Shown: positions 1 through 5,677 of the stretch, piece by piece
Layout of the letters: each line of letters starts with the position of its first letter
Numbering within the stretch: position 1 is the first letter of the stretch
From: Candidatus Marinamargulisbacteria bacterium SCGC AAA071-K20
GTDB taxonomy: Bacteria; Margulisbacteria; Marinamargulisbacteria; GCA-2716485; AAA071-K20
DNA: 9,417 nucleotides
NCBI GenBank assembly: GCA_003265975.1
Contig: QFBU01000050.1
Span: forward strand, 1 to 9,417
Direction of reading: 5' to 3'
Notes under the pieces: generated by a model
What the model was told of the DNA's origin: nothing
What the model saw: only the letters and a program-made list of their open reading frames with translations
Database searches by the model: none
Translations under genes and position numbers: made by a program

Positions 1-2
1 GC

Positions 3-380
3 AATTCGAGGCCTTCAACTCCCACAAATAGAGGGGTTACCTTTTTTGTAGGTAATAAACCTAGTCCAGGAATGATAAGAAGAGGAGAAAAAAACCCACT
101 CCCTTCTGCAATTATGGCAACTTTTGAATTAGGAGCATATAAAACGCAAAAACAAACGAGCGAAGATCGATACAAACAACGTGTCATGGAGGTTAATTTT
201 CTTCTCTCACATGATATGCGGAGCCCACATCCACGTTCAACAAGTATGCATCCTGATGCACCCAGTAGAACTAATCATTTTTACTCACTTGACTTGCTAC
301 TATCAGGGGATCTCGATAGAACTGACTTTATACAAGCTATAAAACCAATTTCAAGCTTCTTAATAAAGGTGAGGAAATAA
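3..380 (+). CDS. Unrecognised protein, 5'-truncated by the window, likely upstream piece of a frameshifted gene
   Basis: The frame is open from the first complete codon at position 3 to the TAA at 378-380, so the true start lies upstream of the window. An internal ATG at 72 exists but has no reason to be the start, because the preceding codons read on into the same Arg/Pro/Ser/Thr-rich style of protein. About 125 residues are visible. The visible N-terminal part is rich in Pro, Ser, Arg and Lys; a segment rich in Leu and Asp follows near the end. I recognise no domain, signal peptide or membrane segment. The frame stops just after a segment that continues plausibly in the frame one base back, which is open from 326. 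I therefore infer that this and the 560-928 reading frame are parts of one gene separated by a single-base deletion near 357-366. A host-associated secreted protein is possible but nothing in the sequence shows it. Confidence 0.5.
   Translation, partial: NSRPSTPTNRGVTFFVGNKPSPGMIRRGEKNPLPSAIMATFELGAYKTQKQTSEDRYKQRVMEVNFLLSHDMRSPHPRSTSMHPDAPSRTNHFYSLDLLLSGDLDRTDFIQAIKPISSFLIKVRK
326..380 (+). other. Overlap zone of two open frames, probable -1 frameshift site
   Basis: The upstream frame (codons at positions 3, 6, 9 ...) stays open to the TAA at 378-380. The downstream frame (codons at 2, 5, 8 ...) opens just after a TGA at 323-325. Switching near 357-366 gives a continuous reading, ending the upstream part in Ser-Phe-Leu and resuming with Asn-Lys-Gly-Glu-Glu. 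One missing A in the AT-rich stretch would explain it. No canonical X XXY YYZ slippery heptamer is present, so programmed frameshifting is less likely than mutation or an assembly error. Confidence 0.4.
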
Positions 381-559
381 CAAATTATTATGCTTTACCA
401 GGAACTGTCTGGCCCCTTTTAAAAGACTTCTTTCGTCCAACTAAAATAATAAACCAAGAAGAATTAGACTTTATAAAACTAGAGGTTCAAAAAACAAATA
501 TAATTATCGATATAACGAGGACTAACACCGATGAAGAAACAAAAACCTTTGTCCATTTC

Positions 560-928
560 TTGAAAACTTTACCTGACCCTATTAGTTTTCTAAAATTAAT
601 GTCAGACCCAGTATTTAAAGAGTTTCTTACAAACAAGTATTATAAAAAAGAGTCTTTGCCTTTTAATATAGGAGATATAGGGGATTTAAACTTTGTTAGT
701 GATAATTTAGAATTCTTTATAATCATGAGGAATTACATATTAAAAGTTTCTACTGATGCTGCTCTTTTTAAGAATTTTCAAGAACTAATAAAAGATCAAA
801 AAGAATATCCTGCTCAGATAGATAAAATCAGGTTACTTTCTTTAAATTCAAAGACATTAAGGGATATGATGGTCAAAATAGAAAAAGCCGTTAAGCCTGA
901 CCAAATTGAACTTTACTGTGACGAGTAA
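560..928 (+). CDS. Unrecognised protein, probable C-terminal piece of the frameshifted gene
   Basis: A TTG at 560 is the first conventional start codon, giving 122 aa ending at TAG-free TAA 926-928. The frame is actually open from 326, and its codons between 326 and 560 read as ordinary protein (for example a PGTVWPLLKDFF segment) without any ATG, GTG or TTG. There is no convincing Shine-Dalgarno sequence before 560. This pattern fits the 3' part of a gene whose start is in the other frame upstream, better than an independent gene. The visible protein is helical-looking and mixed Lys/Leu/Asp/Phe, with no motif or membrane segment that I recognise. If the pieces belong together, the visible part of the gene is about 308 codons. 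Alternatively it is a small free-standing gene with a TTG start. Confidence 0.45.
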   Translation: MKTLPDPISFLKLMSDPVFKEFLTNKYYKKESLPFNIGDIGDLNFVSDNLEFFIIMRNYILKVSTDAALFKNFQELIKDQKEYPAQIDKIRLLSLNSKTLRDMMVKIEKAVKPDQIELYCDE

Positions 929-1156
929 GAACGCTATTAAAATCTAACTTAAGCCTAAAAATTCAGTTGAAATGGAATGATGTTTTTTTTGCCGCTTAAC
1001 AATAGCCGCCTATTTTTTATTATGGTACACCTGTCTCTTATTAACTCAGTAATAAAGCTTATATGCGTAGGGATTCTTTGAGGAATTACCTTAAATTTAG
1101 TAAACATAATAAAACACTTTCAATACATTTTTGATTTAGGCAAAACAGTGGCTCTC

Positions 1157-1186
1157 TTTACTCAAACTATTTCCCCTTGATATAGT
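1157..1186 (+). promoter_or_regulatory. Putative sigma-70 promoter of the glutaredoxin-bolA-grxD-mutY operon
   Basis: TATAGT at 1181-1186 matches five of six -10 consensus bases and is preceded by TGA, forming an extended -10 (TG at 1178-1179). A weak -35, TTTACT at 1157-1162, lies 18 bp upstream. The predicted start near 1193 leaves a leader of roughly 20 nt that contains the ribosome-binding site of the first gene. Confidence 0.5.
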
Positions 1187-1202
1187 AGAGCAAATAAATA
1201 TT

Positions 1203-1207
1203 AAGGA
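1203..1207 (+). promoter_or_regulatory. Ribosome-binding site deciding the glutaredoxin start
   Basis: AAGGA at 1203-1207 lies 7 nt before the ATG at 1215 but only 4 nt before the in-frame GTG at 1212. The spacing favours the ATG. Confidence 0.5.
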
Positions 1208-1214
1208 AAAAGTG

Positions 1215-1469
1215 ATGATAAATAAAGAAGATTTAACTTTATACCACTTTGCTAGCTGTCCGTATTGCGTCCGAGTTAGACGTCATCTATTAGAAGACGC
1301 TATACAGATTCGTGAAAAAGATATTCTTGTAGATCCTAGTGCAAGGCAAGAATTAATGGATATTGGTGGCAAAACGCAAGTCCCTTGTTTAGTAATTGAT
1401 GGTGAACCGATGTATGAGTCGGCAGATATTGTTAAATGGTTTGAAATTAATAAGGATAAAATACAATGA
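1215..1469 (+). CDS. Dithiol glutaredoxin (GrxC-like / GST-N thioredoxin fold)
   Basis: A small glutathione-dependent thiol-disulfide oxidoreductase, expected in the cytosol. With the ATG at 1215 it is 84 aa, normal for the family; the adjacent GTG at 1212 would add one residue. The active site CPYC lies at residues 15-18, right after the first beta strand (LTLYHF). The cis-proline loop is TQVPCL at about 57-62, and the glutathione-binding motif ESADIV follows at about 73-78. These are the three landmarks of the glutaredoxin fold. The Cys right after the cis-Pro (VPC) is a small variation seen in some glutaredoxins and in GST N-terminal domains. It heads a plus-strand operon and its stop overlaps the next ATG (ATGA). 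The partner genes, BolA-type and CGFS-Grx, suggest work in redox and Fe-S homeostasis. It could be named glutaredoxin 3 or simply Grx family. Confidence 0.88.
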   Translation: MINKEDLTLYHFASCPYCVRVRRHLLEDAIQIREKDILVDPSARQELMDIGGKTQVPCLVIDGEPMYESADIVKWFEINKDKIQ

Positions 1470-1729
1470 AAACAGAAAGCATAAAAGCTACTATAGTAGA
1501 GGCAATTCCTGACGCAGAAGTGCATGTGGACGACCCTAATAATGATGGCGAACATTTTCAAGCGATTGTTATTAGTGAGACATTTACAGGATTGATGCTG
1601 GTTAAACAGCATCAGGTAGTAATGAAAGCATTAAAAGAACGTTTTTCAACTGACGTTCATGCTCTGGCACTAAAAACATTTACACCAGAAAAGTGGAAAA
1701 CTGAAAAATCGAGTTATACTATAAAATAA
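1466..1729 (+). CDS. BolA/IbaG family protein
   Basis: A BolA-family protein of 87 aa, typical of the small IbaG (YrbA) subgroup. The class II KH-like fold is recognisable from the GEHFQAIVISETFTG segment (28-42), the LVKQHQ segment (45-50) and the C-terminal HALALKTFTPEKW signature (65-77). Conserved His residues at 30, 49 and 65 are visible; in the family, the C-terminal His helps ligate a [2Fe-2S] cluster shared with a monothiol glutaredoxin. That partner is the next gene but at once downstream (1751). The ATG at 1466 overlaps the TGA of the glutaredoxin gene by 4 nt, and an AAGGA at 1452-1456 sits 9 nt upstream inside that gene, so translation is coupled. Closest resemblance is to IbaG rather than to the longer BolA. 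IbaG genes often sit beside murA or mla genes, which is not the case here. Confidence 0.9.
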   Translation: MKTESIKATIVEAIPDAEVHVDDPNNDGEHFQAIVISETFTGLMLVKQHQVVMKALKERFSTDVHALALKTFTPEKWKTEKSSYTIK

Positions 1730-1738
1730 TTACACCTT

Positions 1739-1743
1739 AGGAG
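1739..1743 (+). promoter_or_regulatory. Strong ribosome-binding site of grxD
   Basis: AGGAG at 1739-1743 lies 7 nt before the ATG at 1751. It is the strongest Shine-Dalgarno sequence in the operon and fixes the start of the CGFS glutaredoxin. Confidence 0.65.
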
Positions 1744-1750
1744 CAATAAA

Positions 1751-2089
1751 ATGGAACAAGAAATCACACAAGAAGCTACAGATCAAAAAAAAGAAGAAAT
1801 AAAAAAAGACATTCAAAGTAACAGAGTTGTGCTTTATATGAAGGGTAATAAAATGGCTCCGATGTGTGGTTTTTCTGCACAAGTTGTGCAGATCCTTTTA
1901 AATCTAGGTGTAGACTTTGAAACTAGAGATATTTTGCAAGACGAAATTTTACGTTCAACTATCAAAGACTTTTCAGACTGGCCAACACTTCCTCAACTAT
2001 ATATTGACGGAGAATTTGTAGGTGGATGCGATATTATCTCTGAACTATACGAAAACGGCGAACTAAAAACTCTTTTAAAAGTTAGCTAG
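1751..2089 (+). CDS. grxD: Monothiol glutaredoxin (CGFS type, Grx4 family)
   Basis: A monothiol glutaredoxin of 112 aa, the usual length for the bacterial Grx4/GrxD family. It carries a [2Fe-2S] cluster between two subunits, or between itself and a BolA partner, and passes it to client proteins. The active site CGFS is at 39-42, preceded by the MKGNKMAPM segment typical of the family. The cis-Pro motif WPTLPQLY is at 77-84 and the glutathione-binding GGCD at 91-94. The first 20 residues are an acidic and lysine-rich extension followed by the usual N-terminal helix. The gene lies 21 bp after the BolA-family gene and 1 bp before mutY, so all four genes are likely one transcript. The neighbouring BolA protein is the expected physical partner and the downstream [4Fe-4S] enzyme MutY a plausible beneficiary of Fe-S supply; both points are inferences from family knowledge and gene order. 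Confidence 0.93.
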   Translation: MEQEITQEATDQKKEEIKKDIQSNRVVLYMKGNKMAPMCGFSAQVVQILLNLGVDFETRDILQDEILRSTIKDFSDWPTLPQLYIDGEFVGGCDIISELYENGELKTLLKVS

Positions 2090-2090
2090 T

Positions 2091-3152
2091 TTGGCAAAAA
2101 CAACTTGGCTTATTAAGCTATTAAGCTGGTACCAAAAAGAAAAACGTGAGATGCCTTGGCGAGACAATCCAAGTCCTTACTTTACTTTGGTCAGTGAGAT
2201 TATGCTCCAACAAACCCAAGTTGCTACAGTGATCCCCTATTTCAATCGATTTATAGAAAAATTTCCAACAGTATACGACCTAGCAGACGCAGACGAACAA
2301 GTTGTGTTAAAAGCCTGGGAGGGTCTAGGCTATTATAGTAGAGCTAGGAACCTACAAAAGGCCGCTAAAATGGTCGTGCAAGACTTTAATGGCAAGCTAC
2401 CCAGTACTTACGACGACCTTCAAAAATTACCAGGAATTGGACCTTATTGCGCAGCAGCTATTACAAGTATTGCTTTTGGAAATGCGGTGCCGGTTGTTGA
2501 TGGAAATGTGCTCAGAGTATTTACCCGTTTTTGGGGAGTATTTGACGACATAAGAAACACGAAGGTTCGAGATGTGTTTTTCAATAAATTAAAACCCTAC
2601 GTCGCAGAAGACAATCCTTCAGATTTTAACCAAGCGATAATGGAATGTGGCGCATTAATCTGTAAGCCTAAATCCCCTCTTTGTGAACAGTGCCCTCTTT
2701 CGAAAGACTGTTTTGCCTTTAACAGTAAGAAAACAGAAGACTTACCGGTTAAGTCAAAGTTGAAACCTGTCCCCCACTACAATATCGCGGTGGCTGTTAT
2801 TCAAAAAGACGGAAAAATATTGATTGGAAAACGAGACGAGAAGCAAATGCTTGGTGGGCTCTGGGAATTCCCAGGTGGAAAACAAGAATCAAAAGAGAGC
2901 TTGGAAGAGACTTGTTTAAGAGAAGTTAAAGAGGAAACCGGACTTCAGATTGAGATATTAAATCCGCTTACGTCAGTGAAGCATGCGTACAGCCATTTCA
3001 AAATTACGCTACATCCATTTTTGTGTGACTATGTTTCTGGAAAAGAAATTCCTAAATCGGCTACGGAGCTGAAATGGGTTTCGCTTAATGACCTTAGTAA
3101 ATACCCTTTTCCTAAAGCGAATAAGGTCGTTTTAGAATCATTGTACACATGA
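2091..3152 (+). CDS. mutY: Adenine DNA glycosylase MutY with an intact C-terminal Nudix motif
   Basis: Removes adenine mispaired with 8-oxoguanine, in base-excision repair. The HhH-GPD domain spans about 1-210: catalytic Glu36 in SEIMLQQT, the helix-hairpin-helix LPGIGPYCAAA (113-123) and catalytic Asp137 in VVDGNV. The [4Fe-4S] loop Cys191-x6-Cys198-x2-Cys201-x5-Cys207 is complete. The C-terminal MutT-like domain (about 230-350) should recognise 8-oxoG. Unlike E. coli MutY it keeps a full Nudix box (G263-x5-E269-x7-R277-E278-V-x-E281-E282-x-G284-L285). At 353 aa the length is normal. The start is a TTG at 2091, one base after the grxD stop; a TAA at 2076-2078 closes the frame upstream and no other start codon intervenes. 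There is no clear Shine-Dalgarno sequence, so translation probably depends on coupling to grxD. Confidence 0.95.
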   Translation: MAKTTWLIKLLSWYQKEKREMPWRDNPSPYFTLVSEIMLQQTQVATVIPYFNRFIEKFPTVYDLADADEQVVLKAWEGLGYYSRARNLQKAAKMVVQDFNGKLPSTYDDLQKLPGIGPYCAAAITSIAFGNAVPVVDGNVLRVFTRFWGVFDDIRNTKVRDVFFNKLKPYVAEDNPSDFNQAIMECGALICKPKSPLCEQCPLSKDCFAFNSKKTEDLPVKSKLKPVPHYNIAVAVIQKDGKILIGKRDEKQMLGGLWEFPGGKQESKESLEETCLREVKEETGLQIEILNPLTSVKHAYSHFKITLHPFLCDYVSGKEIPKSATELKWVSLNDLSKYPFPKANKVVLESLYT

Positions 3153-3244
3153 TTAGGATACGTGGGATGTAAATTTCCCTGACGATATAAACGAGGCAAT
3201 AGAGTCTGATGAGTTTGAAATATTAGCCTGTTTCCCGAAGAAAA

Positions 3245-4714
3245 TTAAGCTAATTTAACCGGCTCTTTTCTATAACCAAGAACCTTGTCTAAGGGAGTGA
3301 ATTGATTTATCCCTGTAGAAAACTCAATATCGTCAGCGTTTAGTTCACATGGGTGTTCGTGACCGCACGCGTGAGTTAGCTCAAGTACTTCTTTAGAAAA
3401 CCCTTTTAAATAGGCATGACAACGAGCTGCTTTACTGTTTACGTCTACCCCGTCCTGTAGCCATTTACTTTGTGTTGCTATTCCTGCAGGGCACGACCCT
3501 TCATGACATTTTTGTGCTTGAATACATCCAATAGAAATCATTGCTTCTCTTGCTATATTAATTAAATCGCACCCCATTGCAAAAGCTACTACAGCTCGGT
3601 CTGGAAACCCAAGTTTAGCACTCCCTATCCATGTCACTTTAGAGGCTAGTTTTTGAGTTTTAAAAATCTTGTAAACTCTAGTGAACCCTAGTTTGAATGG
3701 AAGTGAAACATGGTCTGAAAAAGAAAGTGGGGCGGCACCAGTCCCCCCTTCTCCACCGTCGATAGTTATAAAGTCGGGTCCTTGTTTTTGTTTCATCATT
3801 AAAGTGGCTAATTCTTCCCAAAAGCCAAGGTCGCCAACCGCACTCTTAATGCCTACCGGTCGTCCTGTTTTATTTGCGATGAGTTCTACGAAGTCAATGA
3901 GCCCTTTAACATCATTAAACGCAGAATGTTTGTTTGGCGAATAACACGTTTTTCCAATTTCAATTCCTCGTATATTTGCAATTTCTTTTGTTACCTTTTG
4001 TCCAGGAAGTATCCCTCCTTTTGCAGGTTTGGCGCCTTGAGATAGTTTGATTTCTATCATTTTAACTTGAGGATGTTTTTTGATTTTCTCCATCATCTTA
4101 TCTATAGAAAATGAGCCGTCTTTATTTCTACAGCCAAAATATCCTGTTCCAATTTGCCAAACTAAGTCGGCTCCAGAATCGTGATAACTACTAATAGACC
4201 CCTCTCCAGTGTTATGAAATGAGTTGGCTAACTTGGCCCCTTTATTTAAAGCAGAAACAGCTTTATGACCTAATGACCCAAACGACATGGCCGAAATATT
4301 TATGACTGATTTAGGTTGGTATGGAAAGTTACGTTTATGGTGGCTGCCAATAATCTTAGCGCAAACTATCTTACTATTATCTGAGTCTTTTTTTGGAGTA
4401 AACGGAAATGTTGACTGTTTAATTATGGGGTATCCTGTAGACTGAATTTCTTCAGTGGTTCCAAATCCAAATGAACTGTTTTGTCCTTTTGATGTGGCGT
4501 ATATCCAAGCTCTTTCAGACCGGTTAAATGGGCGCTCTTCTTTGTCGGTAGCTACCCAGTATTGCCTTAGTTCAGGGCCAATTTTTTCTAATAAGTATCG
4601 AAGATGTCCTACTATTGGAAAATTGTGAAGAATGACGTGTTTTTTTTGTAATATGTCGTGGAAAAAGACTAATACTAAAATTCCTAGAACAGCTAACCCT
4701 ATTTCCTGAATCAT
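3245..4714 (-). CDS. FMN-binding glutamate synthase family protein (GltB-like, membrane-anchored)
   Basis: A 489-aa flavoprotein of the glutamate synthase central/FMN domain family (COG0069 type). It has no glutamine amidotransferase domain. Residues about 4-19 form a hydrophobic segment, a likely single membrane anchor, followed by a linker and the TIM-barrel FMN domain. Visible family motifs are SAMSFGSLG (141-149), a KLSQGAKPAKGG-like segment (223-234), IDGGEGGTGAAP (318-329) and the cluster motif Cys397-x5-Cys403-x4-Cys408, matching the [3Fe-4S] ligand spacing of glutamate synthase. The start is well supported: AAGGAG at 4721-4726 lies 6 nt upstream of the ATG. It is 19 bp downstream of hemJ on the same strand, so the two are probably co-transcribed. 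The real substrate of these stand-alone proteins is generally unknown, so a glutamate-forming role should not be assumed. Confidence 0.88.
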   Translation of the reverse strand: MIQEIGLAVLGILVLVFFHDILQKKHVILHNFPIVGHLRYLLEKIGPELRQYWVATDKEERPFNRSERAWIYATSKGQNSSFGFGTTEEIQSTGYPIIKQSTFPFTPKKDSDNSKIVCAKIIGSHHKRNFPYQPKSVINISAMSFGSLGHKAVSALNKGAKLANSFHNTGEGSISSYHDSGADLVWQIGTGYFGCRNKDGSFSIDKMMEKIKKHPQVKMIEIKLSQGAKPAKGGILPGQKVTKEIANIRGIEIGKTCYSPNKHSAFNDVKGLIDFVELIANKTGRPVGIKSAVGDLGFWEELATLMMKQKQGPDFITIDGGEGGTGAAPLSFSDHVSLPFKLGFTRVYKIFKTQKLASKVTWIGSAKLGFPDRAVVAFAMGCDLINIAREAMISIGCIQAQKCHEGSCPAGIATQSKWLQDGVDVNSKAARCHAYLKGFSKEVLELTHACGHEHPCELNADDIEFSTGINQFTPLDKVLGYRKEPVKLA

Positions 4715-4720
4715 AATTAT

Positions 4721-4726
4721 CTCCTT
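4721..4726 (-). promoter_or_regulatory. Ribosome-binding site of the GltB-like gene
   Basis: On the minus strand this reads AAGGAG, a near-perfect Shine-Dalgarno sequence, 6 nt before the ATG at 4714-4712. It lies in the 19-bp gap after the hemJ stop, so this second gene can be translated independently of coupling. Confidence 0.65.
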
Positions 4727-4733
4727 ATTGCGT

Positions 4734-5261
4734 TTATTTTTCTTTTTTTCTTAATAGCTTAATCATCAAAGTTGCACTGATGACTACGAGAAACAATACC
4801 AGTAGAGCCCAAATACCACTGAAGAGATCTTTAAGATAAACAGTGAATACTATTCCTACTAAAAAGAAAAACGGAACCTCATTCATTAGCCTAAGCTTGA
4901 ACGACGAAATTTTGTTTTCGCCTATGGATAACTTTTTTCTGATCCGACCGTAGAGATGATTATAAAAAAGAAAAGCTATAATTAATAAGAGCTTAAAATG
5001 AAACCACCCTAAGCGATAGGCACCTGTGTAATACATCAAGGTACTGCCAAGCGCTAAGGTGATGATTGTTGAGGGTAAAATGATAATGTACATGGTGCGT
5101 TTTTCACCAGATTTAAAAAGGTCTATGAGGTAGTTATTTCCACCCTCCCCTTTTTCTAGGGCCTGTTGATGATAAACATACAGACGCCCAATAAAAAAGA
5201 GCCCAGAAAACCAAGAGACAATAAAAATAAGATGAAGCGCTTTTAAGTAGTAAATGAGCAT
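4734..5261 (-). CDS. hemJ: HemJ-type protoporphyrinogen IX oxidase
   Basis: An integral membrane protein of the HemJ (UPF0093/CopD-like) family, which oxidises protoporphyrinogen IX to protoporphyrin IX in the penultimate step of heme synthesis. Family landmarks are visible: KALHLIF at 7-13 with the conserved His10, the WFSGLFFIGRLYVYH segment (17-31), a GWFHFK motif (85-90) and the KLRLMNEVP segment (122-130). About five membrane segments are predicted: 5-26, 57-79, 86-105, 128-146 and 148-168. At 175 aa it is longer than the roughly 140-aa four-helix versions because of the last helix and the basic C-terminus. From memory, the sequence resembles the longer HemJ forms common in Bacteroidota; a tree would be needed to claim transfer. 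The ATG at 5259-5261 has no Shine-Dalgarno sequence and sits 6 bp after an extended -10. It leads a two-gene operon with the GltB-like protein. Confidence 0.87.
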   Translation of the reverse strand: MLIYYLKALHLIFIVSWFSGLFFIGRLYVYHQQALEKGEGGNNYLIDLFKSGEKRTMYIIILPSTIITLALGSTLMYYTGAYRLGWFHFKLLLIIAFLFYNHLYGRIRKKLSIGENKISSFKLRLMNEVPFFFLVGIVFTVYLKDLFSGIWALLVLFLVVISATLMIKLLRKKEK

Positions 5262-5267
5262 CTTGTA

Positions 5268-5276
5268 ATTATAACA
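5268..5276 (-). promoter_or_regulatory. Extended -10 promoter of hemJ, predicted leaderless
   Basis: On the minus strand this reads TGT followed by a perfect TATAAT (5273 to 5268). Six bases separate the hexamer from the ATG, so a start 7 nt downstream would fall on the A of the ATG itself. No good -35 element is present, which an extended -10 can compensate. The lack of a Shine-Dalgarno sequence agrees with a leaderless mRNA. Confidence 0.55.
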
Positions 5277-5347
5277 TGCAAACTGGGCATCTTTCTAAGG
5301 GGCCAAATGTTTAAAAAACCTCAAAAACTGGTATTTCTAAGTACAAT

Positions 5348-5677
5348 ATGGGGAATTTAACTGAACTTTATAAAATATTTTTCAAGTCACCTAATTGTTT
5401 AGGCGTAACGGTATCATTAAAAAAAGGATATTCCTCAAAACATAAACGATACGACTTGTTAGTACTTCCAAATCTTATGCGTTTTTTTCCCGAAAGAGAC
5501 AAACGAAATAAATATATAGACTTTACAGTAGCCTCTTCCTCTATAAAAACCTCTAATATTGACTCTACAAAGCAGTCGCTGTCGTCATTTGTGAATAATC
5601 TTTCAGAGATTTTAAAAGATATATCAGATAGTAAATGTATTGTTCAAGAAATTGTAAAAGGGACCGGTAAAGTTTAA
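5348..5677 (+). CDS. Uncharacterised protein A, first gene of a coupled three-ORF locus
   Basis: A 109-aa protein that I do not recognise. It is basic and serine-rich; the N-terminal half alternates hydrophobic strands (CLGVTVSL, YDLLVLPNL) with Lys/Arg-rich turns, and the C-terminal half looks helical (SLSSFVNNLSEILKDI). There is no signal peptide, membrane helix or cysteine motif. The frame is closed at 5312 upstream and the ATG at 5348 is the only usable start; no Shine-Dalgarno sequence precedes it. A TACAAT directly abuts the ATG and so cannot be its -10 in the usual geometry. Its TAA overlaps the ATG of gene B by one base (TAATG), the classic arrangement for translational coupling, so A and B are probably made together. 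Whether A works with B and C is inferred only from this coupling. Confidence 0.6.
   Translation: MGNLTELYKIFFKSPNCLGVTVSLKKGYSSKHKRYDLLVLPNLMRFFPERDKRNKYIDFTVASSSIKTSNIDSTKQSLSSFVNNLSEILKDISDSKCIVQEIVKGTGKV

Larger units (their letters stand above)
929..1211 (+). other. Intergenic spacer before the glutaredoxin operon
   Basis: This is 283 bp of AT-rich DNA with stop codons in every plus frame and no ORF above about 20 codons. It holds a T8 run near 982-990 and a weak 5-bp hairpin at 1001-1014 followed by Ts. The promoter described separately lies at its right end. I see no structured RNA or mobile-element remnant. Confidence 0.5.

Noticed and set aside
1001..1014. AATAG/CTATT hairpin followed by Ts, terminator-like
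   Set aside because: The stem is 5 bp with one G-C pair, too weak for an intrinsic terminator.
1031..1041. ctgtctcttat matches the start of the Tn5 mosaic end (also used in sequencing adaptors)
   Set aside because: The match stops after 11 bases and the following bases differ, so there is no complete transposon end or adaptor; chance is adequate.
1283..1612. Minus-strand open frame of 109 codons
   Set aside because: It is a shadow over the glutaredoxin and BolA genes, which have clear family motifs; its own translation has no recognisable pattern.
3153..3244. Bidirectional terminator between convergent mutY and the GltB-like gene
   Set aside because: Only short imperfect inverted repeats (such as ATTAGC/GCTAAT with a 21-nt loop) are present and no T tract follows.
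3681..3944. Plus-strand open frame of 87 codons
   Set aside because: It lies opposite the well-supported GltB-like gene and shows no independent start signal or domain.
5342..5347. TACAAT as a -10 element for gene A
   Set aside because: It touches the ATG at 5348, so a transcript from it would begin inside the gene; no -35 or TG extension accompanies it.
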